Shown here in pieces: positions 1 to 10,050 of a stretch of 28,637 nt of DNA. The first letter of the stretch is position 1; the number at the start of each line of letters is the position of its first letter. Under the pieces are notes generated by a model. That model had not been told where the DNA came from and made no database searches. It saw only the letters and a list, made by a program, of their open reading frames with translations. This DNA comes from Chromera velia (Eukaryota > Sar > Chromeraceae), in NCBI GenBank assembly GCA_018398765.1, contig JAHBMJ010001593.1:1-28637 (forward strand), written 5' to 3'. The translations under genes and the position numbers were made by a program.

Positions 1-8
1 CCCCCACA

Positions 9-24
9 CAGAGAGAGAGAGAGC

Positions 25-68
<44 letters not shown>
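9..68. repeat. (GA)n microsatellite
   Basis: Near-perfect AG dinucleotide run at the left edge of the window, interrupted by one GC and one AC step. It probably continues the simple-sequence DNA that lies outside the window. No coding sense is visible in it. Confidence 0.95.
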
Positions 69-75
<7 letters not shown>

Positions 76-1036
76 ACAGACAGACAGAGATTCACAGTTA
101 GAAAAGTCAGAGAAGAACGGTGAAATGATCTCACCGACACATAGTCAGAAAAAAGAAAAGGCACAGTTGTCTCAACGGACAGACAGAATTTCGAGCTTTC
201 TTCACGGCCAGCTTCCGACTTGAAAACGGCACCCGCCCCCATGCAGAAAGACCCCTTTAAAAAAGTGGGCACACACGACTTTCATGTGATTAATGATGAA
301 GAGCTACTAGGAGAAGGGGAATGCTGCCACGCAACGGCCGGTACCCTTCTGAGATGACTAGGACGTCTAAATACGGATCGGGTCTCTTGCAAGGCAGCCA
401 GGCCAAAGAAAAGGGAAGTCCGTTGGAGGTTAAACCTCATGAGCCCCTCCAGTCTTTCGGTCTGTGTTCTTTTCGCTAGACAGTACACACTGTCTCAAAA
501 AAGCAGGCAGGTGAAAGGAATACGGGGAAAGTAAAACAAGAAGGCACGAGCGCACCAAAAGCCCTCTCTGTCTTTTCTAATGAAAGAACCACAGCTTCCC
601 TGCATCTCCAATTCGTTCTACGGGTACACATGCAAGGAAAGGAAAAAGGGAGCATGAGGTTGGCCAAAGCCATTTGCTTCGATTCGCTTCGAGACCTTCA
701 CTGAGGTGCCCGAAACCTCGAAAAACCAAATCAATACAACACACATGAGACAAAACAATATGAAACGGAAGGATAGCATGCATCTCTCTGGAGCAAAACG
801 GCTGAATCACCGTCTGCATGAGCAACAAAAGCGCGGATTGCTCTTTCCATTCTTTTCTTTTGACTTAAAAATGTCAGCCGCCTTCCTCTTCCACCCGTGT
901 CTTTCCGTTCCTCCTGACCTCTCTTCAGCAATCCTTCCAAAGACTCGAATGTTGCGTATCGAATCCACATACAAAGCTAAGATGGGATAAGCAAATCAGA
1001 CTAGTACCCGGCTGACAGTGCGCTGTTCGCCTCTCC
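69..1036. other. Non-coding intergenic stretch, no gene seen
   Basis: Only short overlapping open frames occur here, on both strands, with no family motif, no credible splice pattern and no RNA gene signature. Purine-rich runs and the word GACAGACAGA are frequent. I read it as intergenic or decayed repeat sequence. Confidence 0.6.
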
Positions 1037-1168
1037 GGCGGGTCAGACAGATCAACAAAGACATGCAGGTAGGTGCACATGCATGCAGCGATGCACTTAA
1101 AACCAACTGGACTCCAGTTTCTGCCCGGACAAAAAGATGAGAAAATGGCGCATGCTTTCTTTGTTTCT
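1037..1168 (+). repeat. Dispersed direct repeat, copy A (~131 bp)
   Basis: This block recurs at 1656-1786 with only a few substitutions and small indels. Both copies start GGCGGGTCAGACAGATCAAC, carry a TGCATGCA palindrome, run through a TGCCCGGACAAAAAGATG segment and end GCATGCTTTCTTTGTTTCT. The spacing between copies is about 619 bases. A further homologous patch follows each copy (1212-1256 and 1791-1872), so a longer unit may have been duplicated and then diverged. No reading frame is conserved between the copies, so it looks like a non-coding, MITE-like or satellite-derived element. Confidence 0.9.
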
Positions 1169-1655
1169 TTGGGAGGACTTAGAGCAGAGCTTCGATTCGA
1201 GAGGAAGCTGGACGGACAAGAAAGGGAATCACGGGTCATCAGATTGAGAGAGAGGTCTCTGCCCACCCTCGTACTCCTCCATTCAACAAAATTATGGCAA
1301 TACCCGACCCTTCCCATATACAAGGAACAGAGTTGAAATGTCCCACTGACGGACGTAATGTCCCCCCTCCCAAAAGCTTGTTAGAAGTTGTGCCAAAGGA
1401 GCGAGAGGAAAAAAAGAGAGAGAAGGGCCGGACCAAGGCAGCACCCGCTCCCTTCCAATCCCCCCCTTGCATCGAAAATCAGACAGACCGCATATCCCTC
1501 CCTCCCTCCCTCCCAGCAGCGCCCCCCAATCTCGCTGAACAGGCTCAGCGACAAGTCCTGCCGTCCACCCTGATAGACGTTTGAGCACAATGGGCGAAAA
1601 AGAGAAAAAACAAGTGATGCTTTCAGTCTCTTCGTTCCTTTCCTGCGAGCAAATT
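1169..1655. other. Spacer between the dispersed repeat copies
   Basis: This stretch has alternating C-rich and A/G-rich runs, for example the CCCT-rich run near 1497-1515. Around 1212-1256 it has a patch that matches the 47-base tandem unit found at 1791-1872. Open frames here are short and lack family features. Confidence 0.55.
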
Positions 1656-1786
1656 GGCGGGTCAGACAGATCAACAAAGACATGCAGGTAGGTGCACATG
1701 CATGCAGCGATGCACTTAAAACCAAATGGACTCCAGGTTTTGCCCGGACAAAAAGATGCGAACAGACGCATGCTTTCTTTGTTTCT
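1656..1786 (+). repeat. Dispersed direct repeat, copy B (~131 bp)
   Basis: This is the second copy of the element at 1037-1168, in the same orientation, with scattered substitutions. It carries the same internal TGCATGCA (1699-1706) and the same terminal GCATGCTTTCTTTGTTTCT. It runs almost directly into the 47-base tandem repeat. Confidence 0.9.
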
Positions 1787-1790
1787 CTCG

Positions 1791-1872
1791 AATCACAGGT
1801 CATCAGACTGAGAGAGAGGTGCACGGACAAGAAAGAGAATCACAGGTCATCAGACTGAGAGAGAGGTGCACG
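1791..1872 (+). repeat. 47-base tandem repeat
   Basis: AATCACAGGTCATCAGACTG begins at 1791 and again at 1838, giving a period of 47 bases and just under two copies. A diverged single copy lies at about 1226-1256, behind copy A of the dispersed repeat. This suggests the unit belongs to the same larger repeat family. Confidence 0.85.
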
Positions 1873-1971
1873 ATTGTCAGAAGTAAGGAAGAGGAAGGAA
1901 GGCAATCGATTAAAACGGGAGGGAGTGAGGGATAGAAACAGGTAAATAACAGAGCCAGGCAAGAGAAGGGA

Positions 1972-3510
1972 TTAGGAAGATTCCGCTTTCCTTTCCTGTT
2001 TTCTCACTTGGACATGCAGTTCAGTGCAGTCAGTCCCCATTTCTCCTCTGCAAACTCCCTTGCAACGTCTTCCTGCATGCCTTTCTTCACCCCGCTGCAT
2101 GCCTGTCTTGAGGGGTCGGCAGGGAATCCGTGAGTATCCGGGGGACTCGATTGAGGGGGCAGATACATCATCGTGGGGTGCCCAGCTGTCACCTGGAGCC
2201 CTGCAGACGGTGCTGTAGGTTCTCGCAGAGGCAGAAGGGGTGCCTGCACGTGGAGCACTGTCGGCGGGGGGCGGAGGCTCTCCTCCTCCCGCCCAAATTT
2301 GGGGGATTCCGGCTGTGGTGATAAGTTCTGTCTCTCCCATTCCGTGTGGGGACGGTGGGAGAGCGGGAGTGGTGCTTCGCCTGTCGGACACGCTGTCTTG
2401 TTCTCTCTGCTGCTCTCTCTGCATACACAGAGAGGACAAAAGAAGTGGAGGTATTGAAACAAACTGCACAAAGAGATTCATTCCCCAGCTTCCTTCTCTT
2501 CTCTCTGATTGAGGGCTCAAAATGTGCCATCGAATAAAAGGGAAAGGGAGCTGAAGGGGGAAAGGGCCCCGATCCAGCAAAAGGAACAGTGAAGGCAGAA
2601 AGAGATGCGCTCAGATCCTGATGATGCAGGCACGTACTCAAGAACTGAGTTGCTGACTTTTTGGGATGCATTATCCTCTCTGCTGGCTCGTCCTTTGAAC
2701 CTTCCACAAGCAGACGGTGCTGCTGGAGGTGGCTCATGCTTGTCCGCACTTCACTGTGCACGTCTCGAGTCCCGCACGCTTGACTGTGACCCCCCAATCG
2801 CGACCCTTCGGCTGTGCCTGTCGTCATCACACATGCCGAGGAGCTGTGAGAGAGATCTGTGAGCGCACTTGCCTGCTCCTGCTGGCGCTTCACTGTCACT
2901 GACAATCGTTTCCCCCCGATATACTGTCTGTTCATCCTCTCGATGGCCTTCTGCGCGTCTCCTTTGAACTGGTAGCACACAAAGCCGAAGCCTTTGTTGC
3001 GTCCCGTTTTGCTTTCTCGGGAGATTATCGCTGAGACGATCGGACCAAAAGGCCGAAAATGCTGCACCGGGTTGGAAGGAGAGCAATGAATCAACCAACT
3101 CGTGAATTGATGTGCCTGAGTGGTAAGACAGCCAAGAAACAGAAACGGAGCACTTTGGTGACTTTTCATCGGGTAGGTGAGAGAACAAGAGGAGAAAAGA
3201 GAGTAGCGCCAATTGGAGGCATTCACATGCACTCACTCACTTTGTGCAAAGTCTCCTCGTTCCACTGTTTCGGGATGTGAAAGACAAAGAGGTTGCATTC
3301 ATCTTGTCGTGTGAAATCACGGTGGTCAGGCTCCTCTGAAGGTTCCTCCTTCTCTGCTATGTGCAGGGGAGGTTGAGATGTCTTCTGATACAAAGAGAGG
3401 CGCTCTCGAAGGCAGCGATTCTCTTTTTCCAGGGCCCTGAGGTGAGCTTGGAGCAGCTCACAGTCACACGAGGGGGGCCCTGAGGACTCGAAAAGGTCTG
3501 CTGGCATCAT
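1972..3510 (-). CDS. CELF/Bruno-like RNA-binding protein with one RRM (spliced)
   Basis: Proposed exons (minus strand): 3510-3241, 3061-2873 and 2418-1972, giving about 301 residues. Exon 1 (90 aa) has a leucine/charged coiled-coil-like stretch and then the RNP2 strand NLFVFHIP. Exon 2 (63 aa) begins HFRPFG and supplies RNP1 KGFGFVCY, then AIERMN and GGKRLSVTVKRQ. Order and spacing match the third RRM of CELF/Bruno proteins, which bind GU-rich RNA in splicing or translational control. Intron 1 is GTGAGT...TGCAG, phase 0. Intron 2 is less sure: it needs a GC donor (GCAAGT) and a TGCAG acceptor, but it keeps phase and joins KRQQEQ to REQQREQ, leading into a Pro/Ser-rich tail. Without that splice, exon 2 reads on to a stop at 2189. 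The start is the first ATG of a double Met; an in-frame TGA lies five codons upstream. The known relatives usually have three RRMs; only one is visible here. Confidence 0.75.
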
Positions 3511-4296
3511 GCTGGCTGGAAGTCAGCCTGGCAGAGTAGACATGCAGTCTTCCTTCGATCCGGAAAGTCAGACGTCTCTTTAAAATTGAGACAGACTTCA
3601 GTGTTCGCTTCAGTGATTCGGGTTCTCTGCAGTTCCCTCGATTCAGAACATTCCTTCAACTTCCCACTTGACACCCGCGCGACCTCACTCACGCAGCATT
3701 TCGACAAATGTGAAATGGAAAGATGCTGGAAGATCAAAGATGATCAAAGTGAGATTTCGGAGACGAAAAATTTAAAAGTTCGGGGCTCTTATGCAACCTT
3801 ATGCAACGTACCTTGGGCTATAATGCATGGTGCTCAGTGCGTGACGCACGCAAAATCACGCAAATGCACACAATTGCACACATGGTTGATTTGATTTTCA
3901 TGCAGAATCGAACGAATCGAAGACTCAGATTCCGACACATTCAGACATCGCTTTCAGAAGTTTCACAGTGTGACCAGCCGTGTATAGTCGCCAATTGTCC
4001 GGTCCATTGCAGCAACGTTGGCCCCGAAAGCAGGAGAGACCTGTATTTCTCGAGCAATAGCCGTTGCACTCAGTCTCCCCCCGGCCCTCAGGCTTTCAGC
4101 CGAGTCTTCTTTTGTGACCTCTCAGTAGCGTTGTTGCATACGTATCGGGCTGAAAGGAGGCACGACTGCTTCATTCTGTATCAGGGGACAACGGAAAAGT
4201 CAACACAGGTGCCAGGACAGTACACCCTAAGATCTCACCTTCTCAGACTGAGCCAGAGACGGCCGGGCTCTCTCCCTCTCACCTCCATCAGATCAG
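3511..4296. promoter_or_regulatory. Divergent intergenic region between the RRM and CxH-repeat genes
   Basis: These 786 bases separate two start codons on opposite strands, so the stretch should hold both 5' UTRs and both promoters. There is no convincing TATA box. Open frames inside (for example 3801-4307) have no family resemblance. A short repeated word, TTATGCAAC, occurs twice around 3789-3807. Confidence 0.5.
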
Positions 4297-5511
4297 ATGG
4301 CTGCTGAGGTAAACGGAGCGCAGGACTCTTCCCTTACGCACCCTGTGATTCCTGCGGGGGAGGACGACCAGGACCTGAGTGAGATTCCTGATGACCAAGT
4401 GGTCGATCAGGGGGAGGAAGTCAACGGTGAAGCAGCGCCTGCTGCTGCTGCTGATGCGGCAGCCGTTGTTGTGGAGGAAGAAGAGGAGGCAGCAGGAGAT
4501 GCAGAGCTTCAGGAGTTGCGGTTGCTCCTTGAAGAGGCTCAGAAAGAGAATTCACGTTTGCTGGAGAAGAAAAAGGAGATACAAACGAGTAAAAGAGCAA
4601 CCGGAAAAACAGAGGGACAGAAAAGAAGGAGGGCCTCCAGGGGTTCCCTCTCAGTGGGTGAGTTGGAGGATGGCGAAGGGGCGACTGTGAAAAAACAGCG
4701 GCTTTTGACTCGCTGTGAACATGGGCGTGAGCCTCGTAGGTGTCGTGAGTGCGGTACGAATTGGTGTGAGCATGGTAAACGGAAGGACCGTTGCAGGGAC
4801 TGTGGGTCCTCTATTTTCTGTGCTCACAACCGCCGTCGGTATGATTGTAAAGAGTGCGGGGGAAAAGGGGTTTGTGAGCACAAAAAAATGAAATCCCGTT
4901 GCTTGGAGTGTGGGGGAAAGAGCATTTGCATTCATCAGCGCCGCCGCTCTGAGTGTAAAGATTGTGGGGGAGGTCAAATCTGCGCACACGGCAGGTCCCG
5001 GTATCGTTGCAAGGAGTGTGGGGGCACCGGAATCTGTGAGCACGGTAAGCAACGCGCCAAGTGTGCACCGTGTGGAGGGAAGTGTGCGCCCACCGCGGCA
5101 AGTCGCCCCCGCGTCTCCCGCCGTCCACCCCCTGAGGTTGAAGAAGAAGAGGAAGAGGGGGAGGATCTGAGTGAGCATCCATCTGCACAGCTTCCATCTG
5201 CTCAGAGGGCAGCTGCTGCTTCGTCTTCCTCCGGAAGCAGCCAACCACAGGCAGCACAGTCTCAAATCCAACCCCCCCCCCAGCAGCAACTGCTCCTCCT
5301 GCCGCCCAACCCAAACCAGCCTCACTTTGTCGGCATCCCCCTGCCCCAGCCCGTTCTGGCAGTGACAGGCCAAGACGCAGCCGCCCAGCTGAATCAGATC
5401 CAAATGATCCAGGGCCACCTGTCCAGAATGTTCGGAAACCCGCAAGTGCCAACTGTGCCGTCGGTTCCTTCTTCCACATCTCCCAGCAAGCCGAATAATG
5501 CAAACAAATGA
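4297..5511 (+). CDS. Protein with seven tandem C-x-H-x6-C-x2-C (CEHG-type) repeats
   Basis: This is a single uninterrupted frame of 404 residues from an ATG at 4297 to TGA at 5509. Residues 1-68 are acidic and alanine-rich. About 69-98 is a heptad-like helix (LQELRLLLEEAQKENSRLLE), and a basic QKRRRASRG follows that could be a nuclear localisation signal. From Cys140 to about 263 there are seven repeats of 17-18 residues, such as CEHGKRKDRCRDCGSSIF. Each has Cys, His, Cys, Cys at fixed spacing, as expected for a small zinc-binding knuckle, and several end CGG. The C-terminal third is acidic (about 275-292) and then Ser/Pro/Gln-rich. Similar CEHGR...CKECGG repeat proteins are common in algae, oomycetes and other protists, with no firm function that I know. 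The layout suggests a nuclear nucleic-acid-binding or regulatory factor, which is inference. It lies head-to-head with the RRM gene. Confidence 0.88.
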   Translation: MAAEVNGAQDSSLTHPVIPAGEDDQDLSEIPDDQVVDQGEEVNGEAAPAAAADAAAVVVEEEEEAAGDAELQELRLLLEEAQKENSRLLEKKKEIQTSKRATGKTEGQKRRRASRGSLSVGELEDGEGATVKKQRLLTRCEHGREPRRCRECGTNWCEHGKRKDRCRDCGSSIFCAHNRRRYDCKECGGKGVCEHKKMKSRCLECGGKSICIHQRRRSECKDCGGGQICAHGRSRYRCKECGGTGICEHGKQRAKCAPCGGKCAPTAASRPRVSRRPPPEVEEEEEEGEDLSEHPSAQLPSAQRAAAASSSSGSSQPQAAQSQIQPPPQQQLLLLPPNPNQPHFVGIPLPQPVLAVTGQDAAAQLNQIQMIQGHLSRMFGNPQVPTVPSVPSSTSPSKPNNANK

Positions 5512-5779
5512 AATGAGCGTTTCTGTCTTTCACTGCTGGGGTGAACGGATTCGGGGTTCGGTGACGGCATGAGATGAGTGGTCGATCTGTTTTTCAGTTG
5601 ATACTTGTTCTTTCGTGACTTCCTTCGTCTTTCTTCACTTCCTGTGTTCCTTCCTTCACTCCAATCGCTTGTTTGTGCAATAGGTGAACAGAACACACGT
5701 TTAACTTATTTCTTTCTGACTGGCTGTCTGTCCAAGTTTCTGTCTCGCTCGTTTTTTTTCTTTTTTCTCTCACCTTTCC
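5512..5779. other. 3' flank of the CxH-repeat gene
   Basis: The downstream sequence becomes increasingly T/C-rich and grades into the long pyrimidine microsatellite. It is presumably 3' UTR and intergenic sequence. No polyadenylation signal can be named with confidence. Confidence 0.4.
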
Positions 5780-6225
<446 letters not shown>

Positions 6226-6772
6226 ACACCCTCATCCATTCGCTCTCCGAGTCTTGTCCGTTAGTTTGTTCTCTCTCTCTCTCTCTCTCTTCTCTCCACA
6301 CACACCCATGTACAGAGAGACAGAAGGTGATGGGTTTGTCCAGAATTCGTTGGGCGTCACCGTTGGGCATCGAAACCAGGATGATCGAAGACTAACTCAG
6401 TAGTAACTCTGTCCGAGAAGTCCTTCTCTCAGCTGGGAAATGCTGTCGCATATGCTGTCCCTTTAACTAGCGGCGTTACTAGCCTGTTGGCTTGTGTATA
6501 CAAATACTCTAGACAAATACCGCCATTTCTATCATAGTTAGCGTATCCGGTAACTTAATTTGATCACTACTACCAGGCCCACGGACACGGTTTTAACTAG
6601 GCCTCCCTGGGGTTTTCATTGATTTCCATTGATTGATTAACTAGTTAGTTGATATAGTGCTATAGATCTAGTGATTGATTTTAGGATTCATTAGGATCAA
6701 TGTCTATAAATTAATGTTCAATTCAAACTAGAGTTCAAAATATGTAAAAAAAAAAGTTCGATTGATAGTACT
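6226..6772. other. Non-coding, turning AT-rich, next to the LINE 3' end
   Basis: After a short (CT)n run (6269-6290) the sequence changes character and becomes AT-rich from about 6480. It has many ATTGATT and ACTAGTTAG words and an A10-class run near 6745-6755. No gene is seen. It resembles the AT-rich sequence on the other side of the LINE (10066-10660) in composition, so the LINE may have inserted into a pre-existing AT-rich island. Confidence 0.5.
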
Positions 6773-6795
6773 AATTGATTGATTGATTGATTGAT
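6773..6795 (-). repeat. (ATTG)n tetranucleotide tract, probable LINE 3' tail
   Basis: Five to six ATTG units on the plus strand, so (TCAA)n on the element's own strand, lie just beyond the GC-rich 3' UTR of the LINE. Many non-LTR elements end in short tandem repeats instead of poly(A). Its position fits that role. Confidence 0.6.
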
Positions 6796-6846
6796 ATGTT
6801 CCGCCCTAGGGCCTTCCCGCTATGTCTATTTATCGCCAGAGCTAGC

Positions 6847-6893
6847 AGGGCGGGGCGTTCCCCAGCCTAAGCTGAGGTATCAGACCCCGCCCT
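6847..6893. repeat. 9-bp inverted repeat (AGGGCGGGG / CCCCGCCCT)
   Basis: AGGGCGGGG at 6847-6855 pairs perfectly with CCCCGCCCT at 6885-6893, leaving a loop of 29 bases. In the minus-strand transcript of the LINE this would be a GC-rich stem-loop close to the 3' end, where some LINE reverse transcriptases recognise their template RNA. Confidence 0.6.
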
Positions 6894-8091
6894 CAGGGCC
6901 CGCCAGAGTCTGTTGCCCTGGCCGCTGCTACATGATTGTTCGTTGTTCGAGCCACGGCTCTGGATCCGTGTTGGCTTTCCGGCTTGAAAATCGATCTGAA
7001 ACGGCATGCAATTTGGGCTTCCTCGCTCTTCTTGTTCGCTTTATCAATCTTCTTTTGCGGCTCCCTCCTTCCCCACCGTAACGCTCCTTCGGTCATCTCT
7101 AAGTTATCAATCGTCTCCTCATATTCTTTTATTAGTCTCTCGATCATCCGCTGCCTTCCGGTGATTTCTGCATGTCTGGCCGCCAGAGTGACTCCCTCTA
7201 TATGTCCGTACCATCCTGGACACTCCTCAAACACCCTCCGTCTGAATGATACCCATCCCAAAAACTCATCCACTGCGGCATGACATTCATTCAACAGAAA
7301 GCAGAAAAGTGTCGAGTTGTCTCTTTTTCCCTTTTCTCTGTTGAACCCTTCTCTTTCTGTGGCTGCCTTTCTGGCTCTTTCTTCCATCTTGCTGTCCTAT
7401 TTCTTTTCTATCTTCCTGAATATCTCTGCTCTCTCTCTGTCAAGAACAAGACATTCTGTCACCAGATGGATTTCATCTTTCACCACCTCGATTCCCAACC
7501 ACCCTCAACAGAACTGGCACGTCCTTTTCTATAACAGCACCTTCTCTCCCCCCCTTACTGGAACTTTTCCCTGAATCGCAGCCACAGCCCTGTCTTCTAC
7601 CCTGCATGCTGCTCTCCTCTTGTGTTCCGATCGCGACGCCACTCTCGTATAGCAAAAAGAGGCTCTCCCTATTCTCTCTCTGTCTATTTTCATTATCGAG
7701 CCAACCTTTCTTCTACCTGCTCTCTCTTTAAACAAAGAAAAGTGGAGACGGTTTTTGTTTAAAACCTTTCTGTGCACGTCAGCCATCATCACTCCTGTCA
7801 GTTCTGCCTTCTCCTGACTGCTCTTCTCTCTTATGTTTCTTTCTATTCAGAGAATCTATATGCAAACGCCTCTCTCTTTTTCTCGTCTAGCTCATTTTTT
7901 GTTCTCTTCAGCATCCATCTCTCTATCTCGTCCACTCTCTCATTGACTACCTGTATTTCTCTCTGCCCTGCGCTTCCTTTTAGTCTTTCTTTTGCAAAAG
8001 GGTGCATTCCTCTGTCTGTATAGAGTGCCTGTGCACATTGCTTCAGATGCGGGAAAAGATAAAAAGGATGCATTCCTCTCCCCCTCTCCAT
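6893..8091 (-). pseudogene. LINE ORF2 C-terminal remnants
   Basis: Three or four frame-shifted pieces (8091-7843, 7792-7529, 7387-6893) carry a basic, Glu/Arg-rich protein downstream of the RT domain. The last includes NECHAAVDEF and EECPGWYGHI, which recall the Cys-rich segment near the end of many LINE ORF2 proteins (C..C...E..H.L..CP.Y), but in degraded form. No piece is intact. Confidence 0.6.
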
Positions 8092-8175
8092 TTTATTTTC
8101 TACCCCCTCTCTCAGGCATGTGAGGATTGCCTGCCCTACCGCTTCGTTTCTTTTCTCCTTTAAAGCCTTCCCTGC

Positions 8176-8922
8176 TCACCAGATCGTTCTGGAAGCCACT
8201 TCAAGATCGATCGGAATGAAACTTCCTTTCATCATCAAGGTGTCACAATTTTTTTTCTTTCTCAAACGTAAAACAAACCTGACAAATCTCCTTTGCTTCT
8301 CATCAAATTCTGCATACGTGCTATCTGGGTATACATAGATTTCACATCTATACAACCATACGGCGTGCACTGTCTGTTTAAATATATTGAAGCAATCAGC
8401 GGGTGGAATCTCTCCCTCCCTTCCTATCTTCCCCATCAGTCTCTGCATGCATCTCTCTGCTTTGATTGACCACGCCTCCATCATAGTCTCTAGGTTGCAG
8501 TCGGTGGATAGGACTAGTCCCAGGTAGGGTTGCTCTCTTACTTCTTTCAATGACATCACTATCTCCCCCAGTCTAACTTCTTCTTTCTCTTTTGATACGA
8601 TGCGGCTAAACCGGACCAATCTCAACTTGTCAGAAAATAGAAGATGGAGAGGTTCTGCAAAGGCTACAAGGTTCGAAAGAAGAAGGTTCAACTGTCTATC
8701 TAAGAATTCGAGGAGTGTTGTATCATCTGCAAACAGAGGGGCAAGGAAATCGACCCACCTCCCCTTTTCTCCTACCGGTACCTTTAGCCTCTGTCTGTCG
8801 GTCTGTCGTCTCTGTCCTCTCCTCTTTCCAGGGACTCCTAGTTCCTCTGGTAAGTCATGTGTGTACACAGAGTAAAGAGAAGAGCCGCTCGGGCCTCCTT
8901 GCTTGAGTTCCTTGTCTTCCAA
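8176..8922 (-). pseudogene. Reverse transcriptase fragment (fingers/palm with FADD box)
   Basis: This open piece of 248 residues holds GGPSGSSLYSVYTHDLPEEL (the RT segment usually written QG.P.SP.L..lyi.dLp), then LFADDTTLL, the catalytic Asp-Asp box with Phe in place of Tyr. Further on, YLGLVLSTDCN matches the yLG segment that follows the palm in LINE RTs. The frame ends in a stop and the N-terminal RT motifs lie in a different frame just upstream, so this copy cannot make a functional enzyme. Confidence 0.85.
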
Positions 8923-8925
8923 GTA

Positions 8926-9117
8926 CTACATGCTCGTTTCCTTCACCCGTGCCCTCACTTTTTCCAGAGAGGCCTCAACCCATCTAATCAGACCTTCCTC
9001 CACCCCTGCCTTTCTCAATTTCTCTTTCAACTTTTCGAGCCTCACTTCATCGAAAGCCCGTGTGAAGTCAACAAAAGCAATACTGAGCACTTCCATTCGA
9101 GCAATAACGAACAGCAA
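8926..9117 (-). pseudogene. Reverse transcriptase fragment (first catalytic Asp motif)
   Basis: This short piece contains LSIAFVDFTRAFDEV, matching the RT motif with the first catalytic Asp (AFvDf.kAFDsv), then KLRKAGVEEGLIRWVEA, the usual helix behind it. It sits in its correct place between the linker region and the FADD-box fragment, but is separated from both by frame changes. Confidence 0.8.
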
Positions 9118-9407
9118 AAGAAAAATTGCATCGTATGTGCCTACCTTTTTCTTGTATACGAACTGTCATGATGTTTGTTTGACTTCCTTCTCCACCTTCG
9201 TTCTCATGATCATGTCCCCCCATTTCGCATCTGCTACCACCAGGTGCACTCCCCTCCATCCCACAAGTAGTGCAAGTGACTTACCCAGTTTTAGAAGAGC
9301 CGTCACCGGCAAGTCATTCCACTCTTTCGGCTACCAACCGAAACGATATGCAACATTAATTAACAAAAAATATAAAGATACCAGCTCAGTCGATTTTTCT
9401 ATCGTTT

Positions 9408-10050
9408 TTAGCATTCTTGGGGGCATTCCCTCCTTCCCAGCGGCCTTTTTCTGGGGTTGCTTGCTCTTTTCATTGCCTTCCTTACCTCCTTCTCCTCTGC
9501 TATATGCCATCCTTTCTCCTTAATCGCTTTACTCACTGTCGTTTTTCCTTCTCGTTCCCTCTTTCTCTCTTCTTTCCCTTCCTTTAGCAGCTTGTACGTT
9601 TGTTTGAAACCTTCTGCTACCTGCTGGGTCGTCATGTTGTCTTTTATTTTTCTTGGTGCTGCCCTCCTGTCTTCCTCACCGAGTCTCTTCCACACCTTCC
9701 AGTAGCCTCTTTCATTTATTTCAGCTCTTATGTTCTCTACCTTTCTCTTTTCTGCCTTCTGTTGCTCTCTTGTCACCGTGTTTCTCAGCGCTCTCTCTAT
9801 CATGACTAACTGTTTTCTCCTCTCCTCGTATGCTTGTCTTAATCTTTCTCCTTCCTGAGCTGAGGTGCTGCTCTCCTTTTCTCGTTTATCCCTCTGCTCT
9901 CTTTCTGCTTTCAAGCCTCTGATTTCCTCTCTCACTTTTCTCTCTATTCTTGTGAGTTTTCTTATTTGCTTTCTTCCTTCCCCTCTCAGCGCTTCTACTG
10001 GCTCTTCTTTCCTCTTCCTTTTTCTTTCTTCTTTCTTCTCCTTCCTTGTT
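9408..10050 (-). pseudogene. LINE linker between endonuclease and RT (truncated)
   Basis: A long, charged helical segment (EERRKQLVMIERALRN, YWKVWKRLGEEDRRAAP) precedes a KAMKRASNPRK stretch. This should lead into the A.GpDG.pp.mlK motif before RT; that motif is visible only after a frame change, as REGMPPRMLK. The open reading continues upstream of the first Met to near 10050, where the element ends abruptly. Confidence 0.7.

Noticed and set aside
3801..4307. 168-residue frame just upstream of the CxH-repeat gene
   Set aside because: It overlaps the start codon of the real gene in another frame, has no family features and lies in the expected promoter/5' UTR.
4651..5533. Long minus-strand frames opposite the CxH-repeat gene
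   Set aside because: Antisense shadows of a regular repeat gene; they lack motifs and the plus strand carries an invariant Cys/His pattern.
6940..6975. TTCGAGCC near 6945 as a possible tRNA T-arm
   Set aside because: No matching acceptor stem, D-arm or anticodon arm around it; it lies inside the LINE 3' region.
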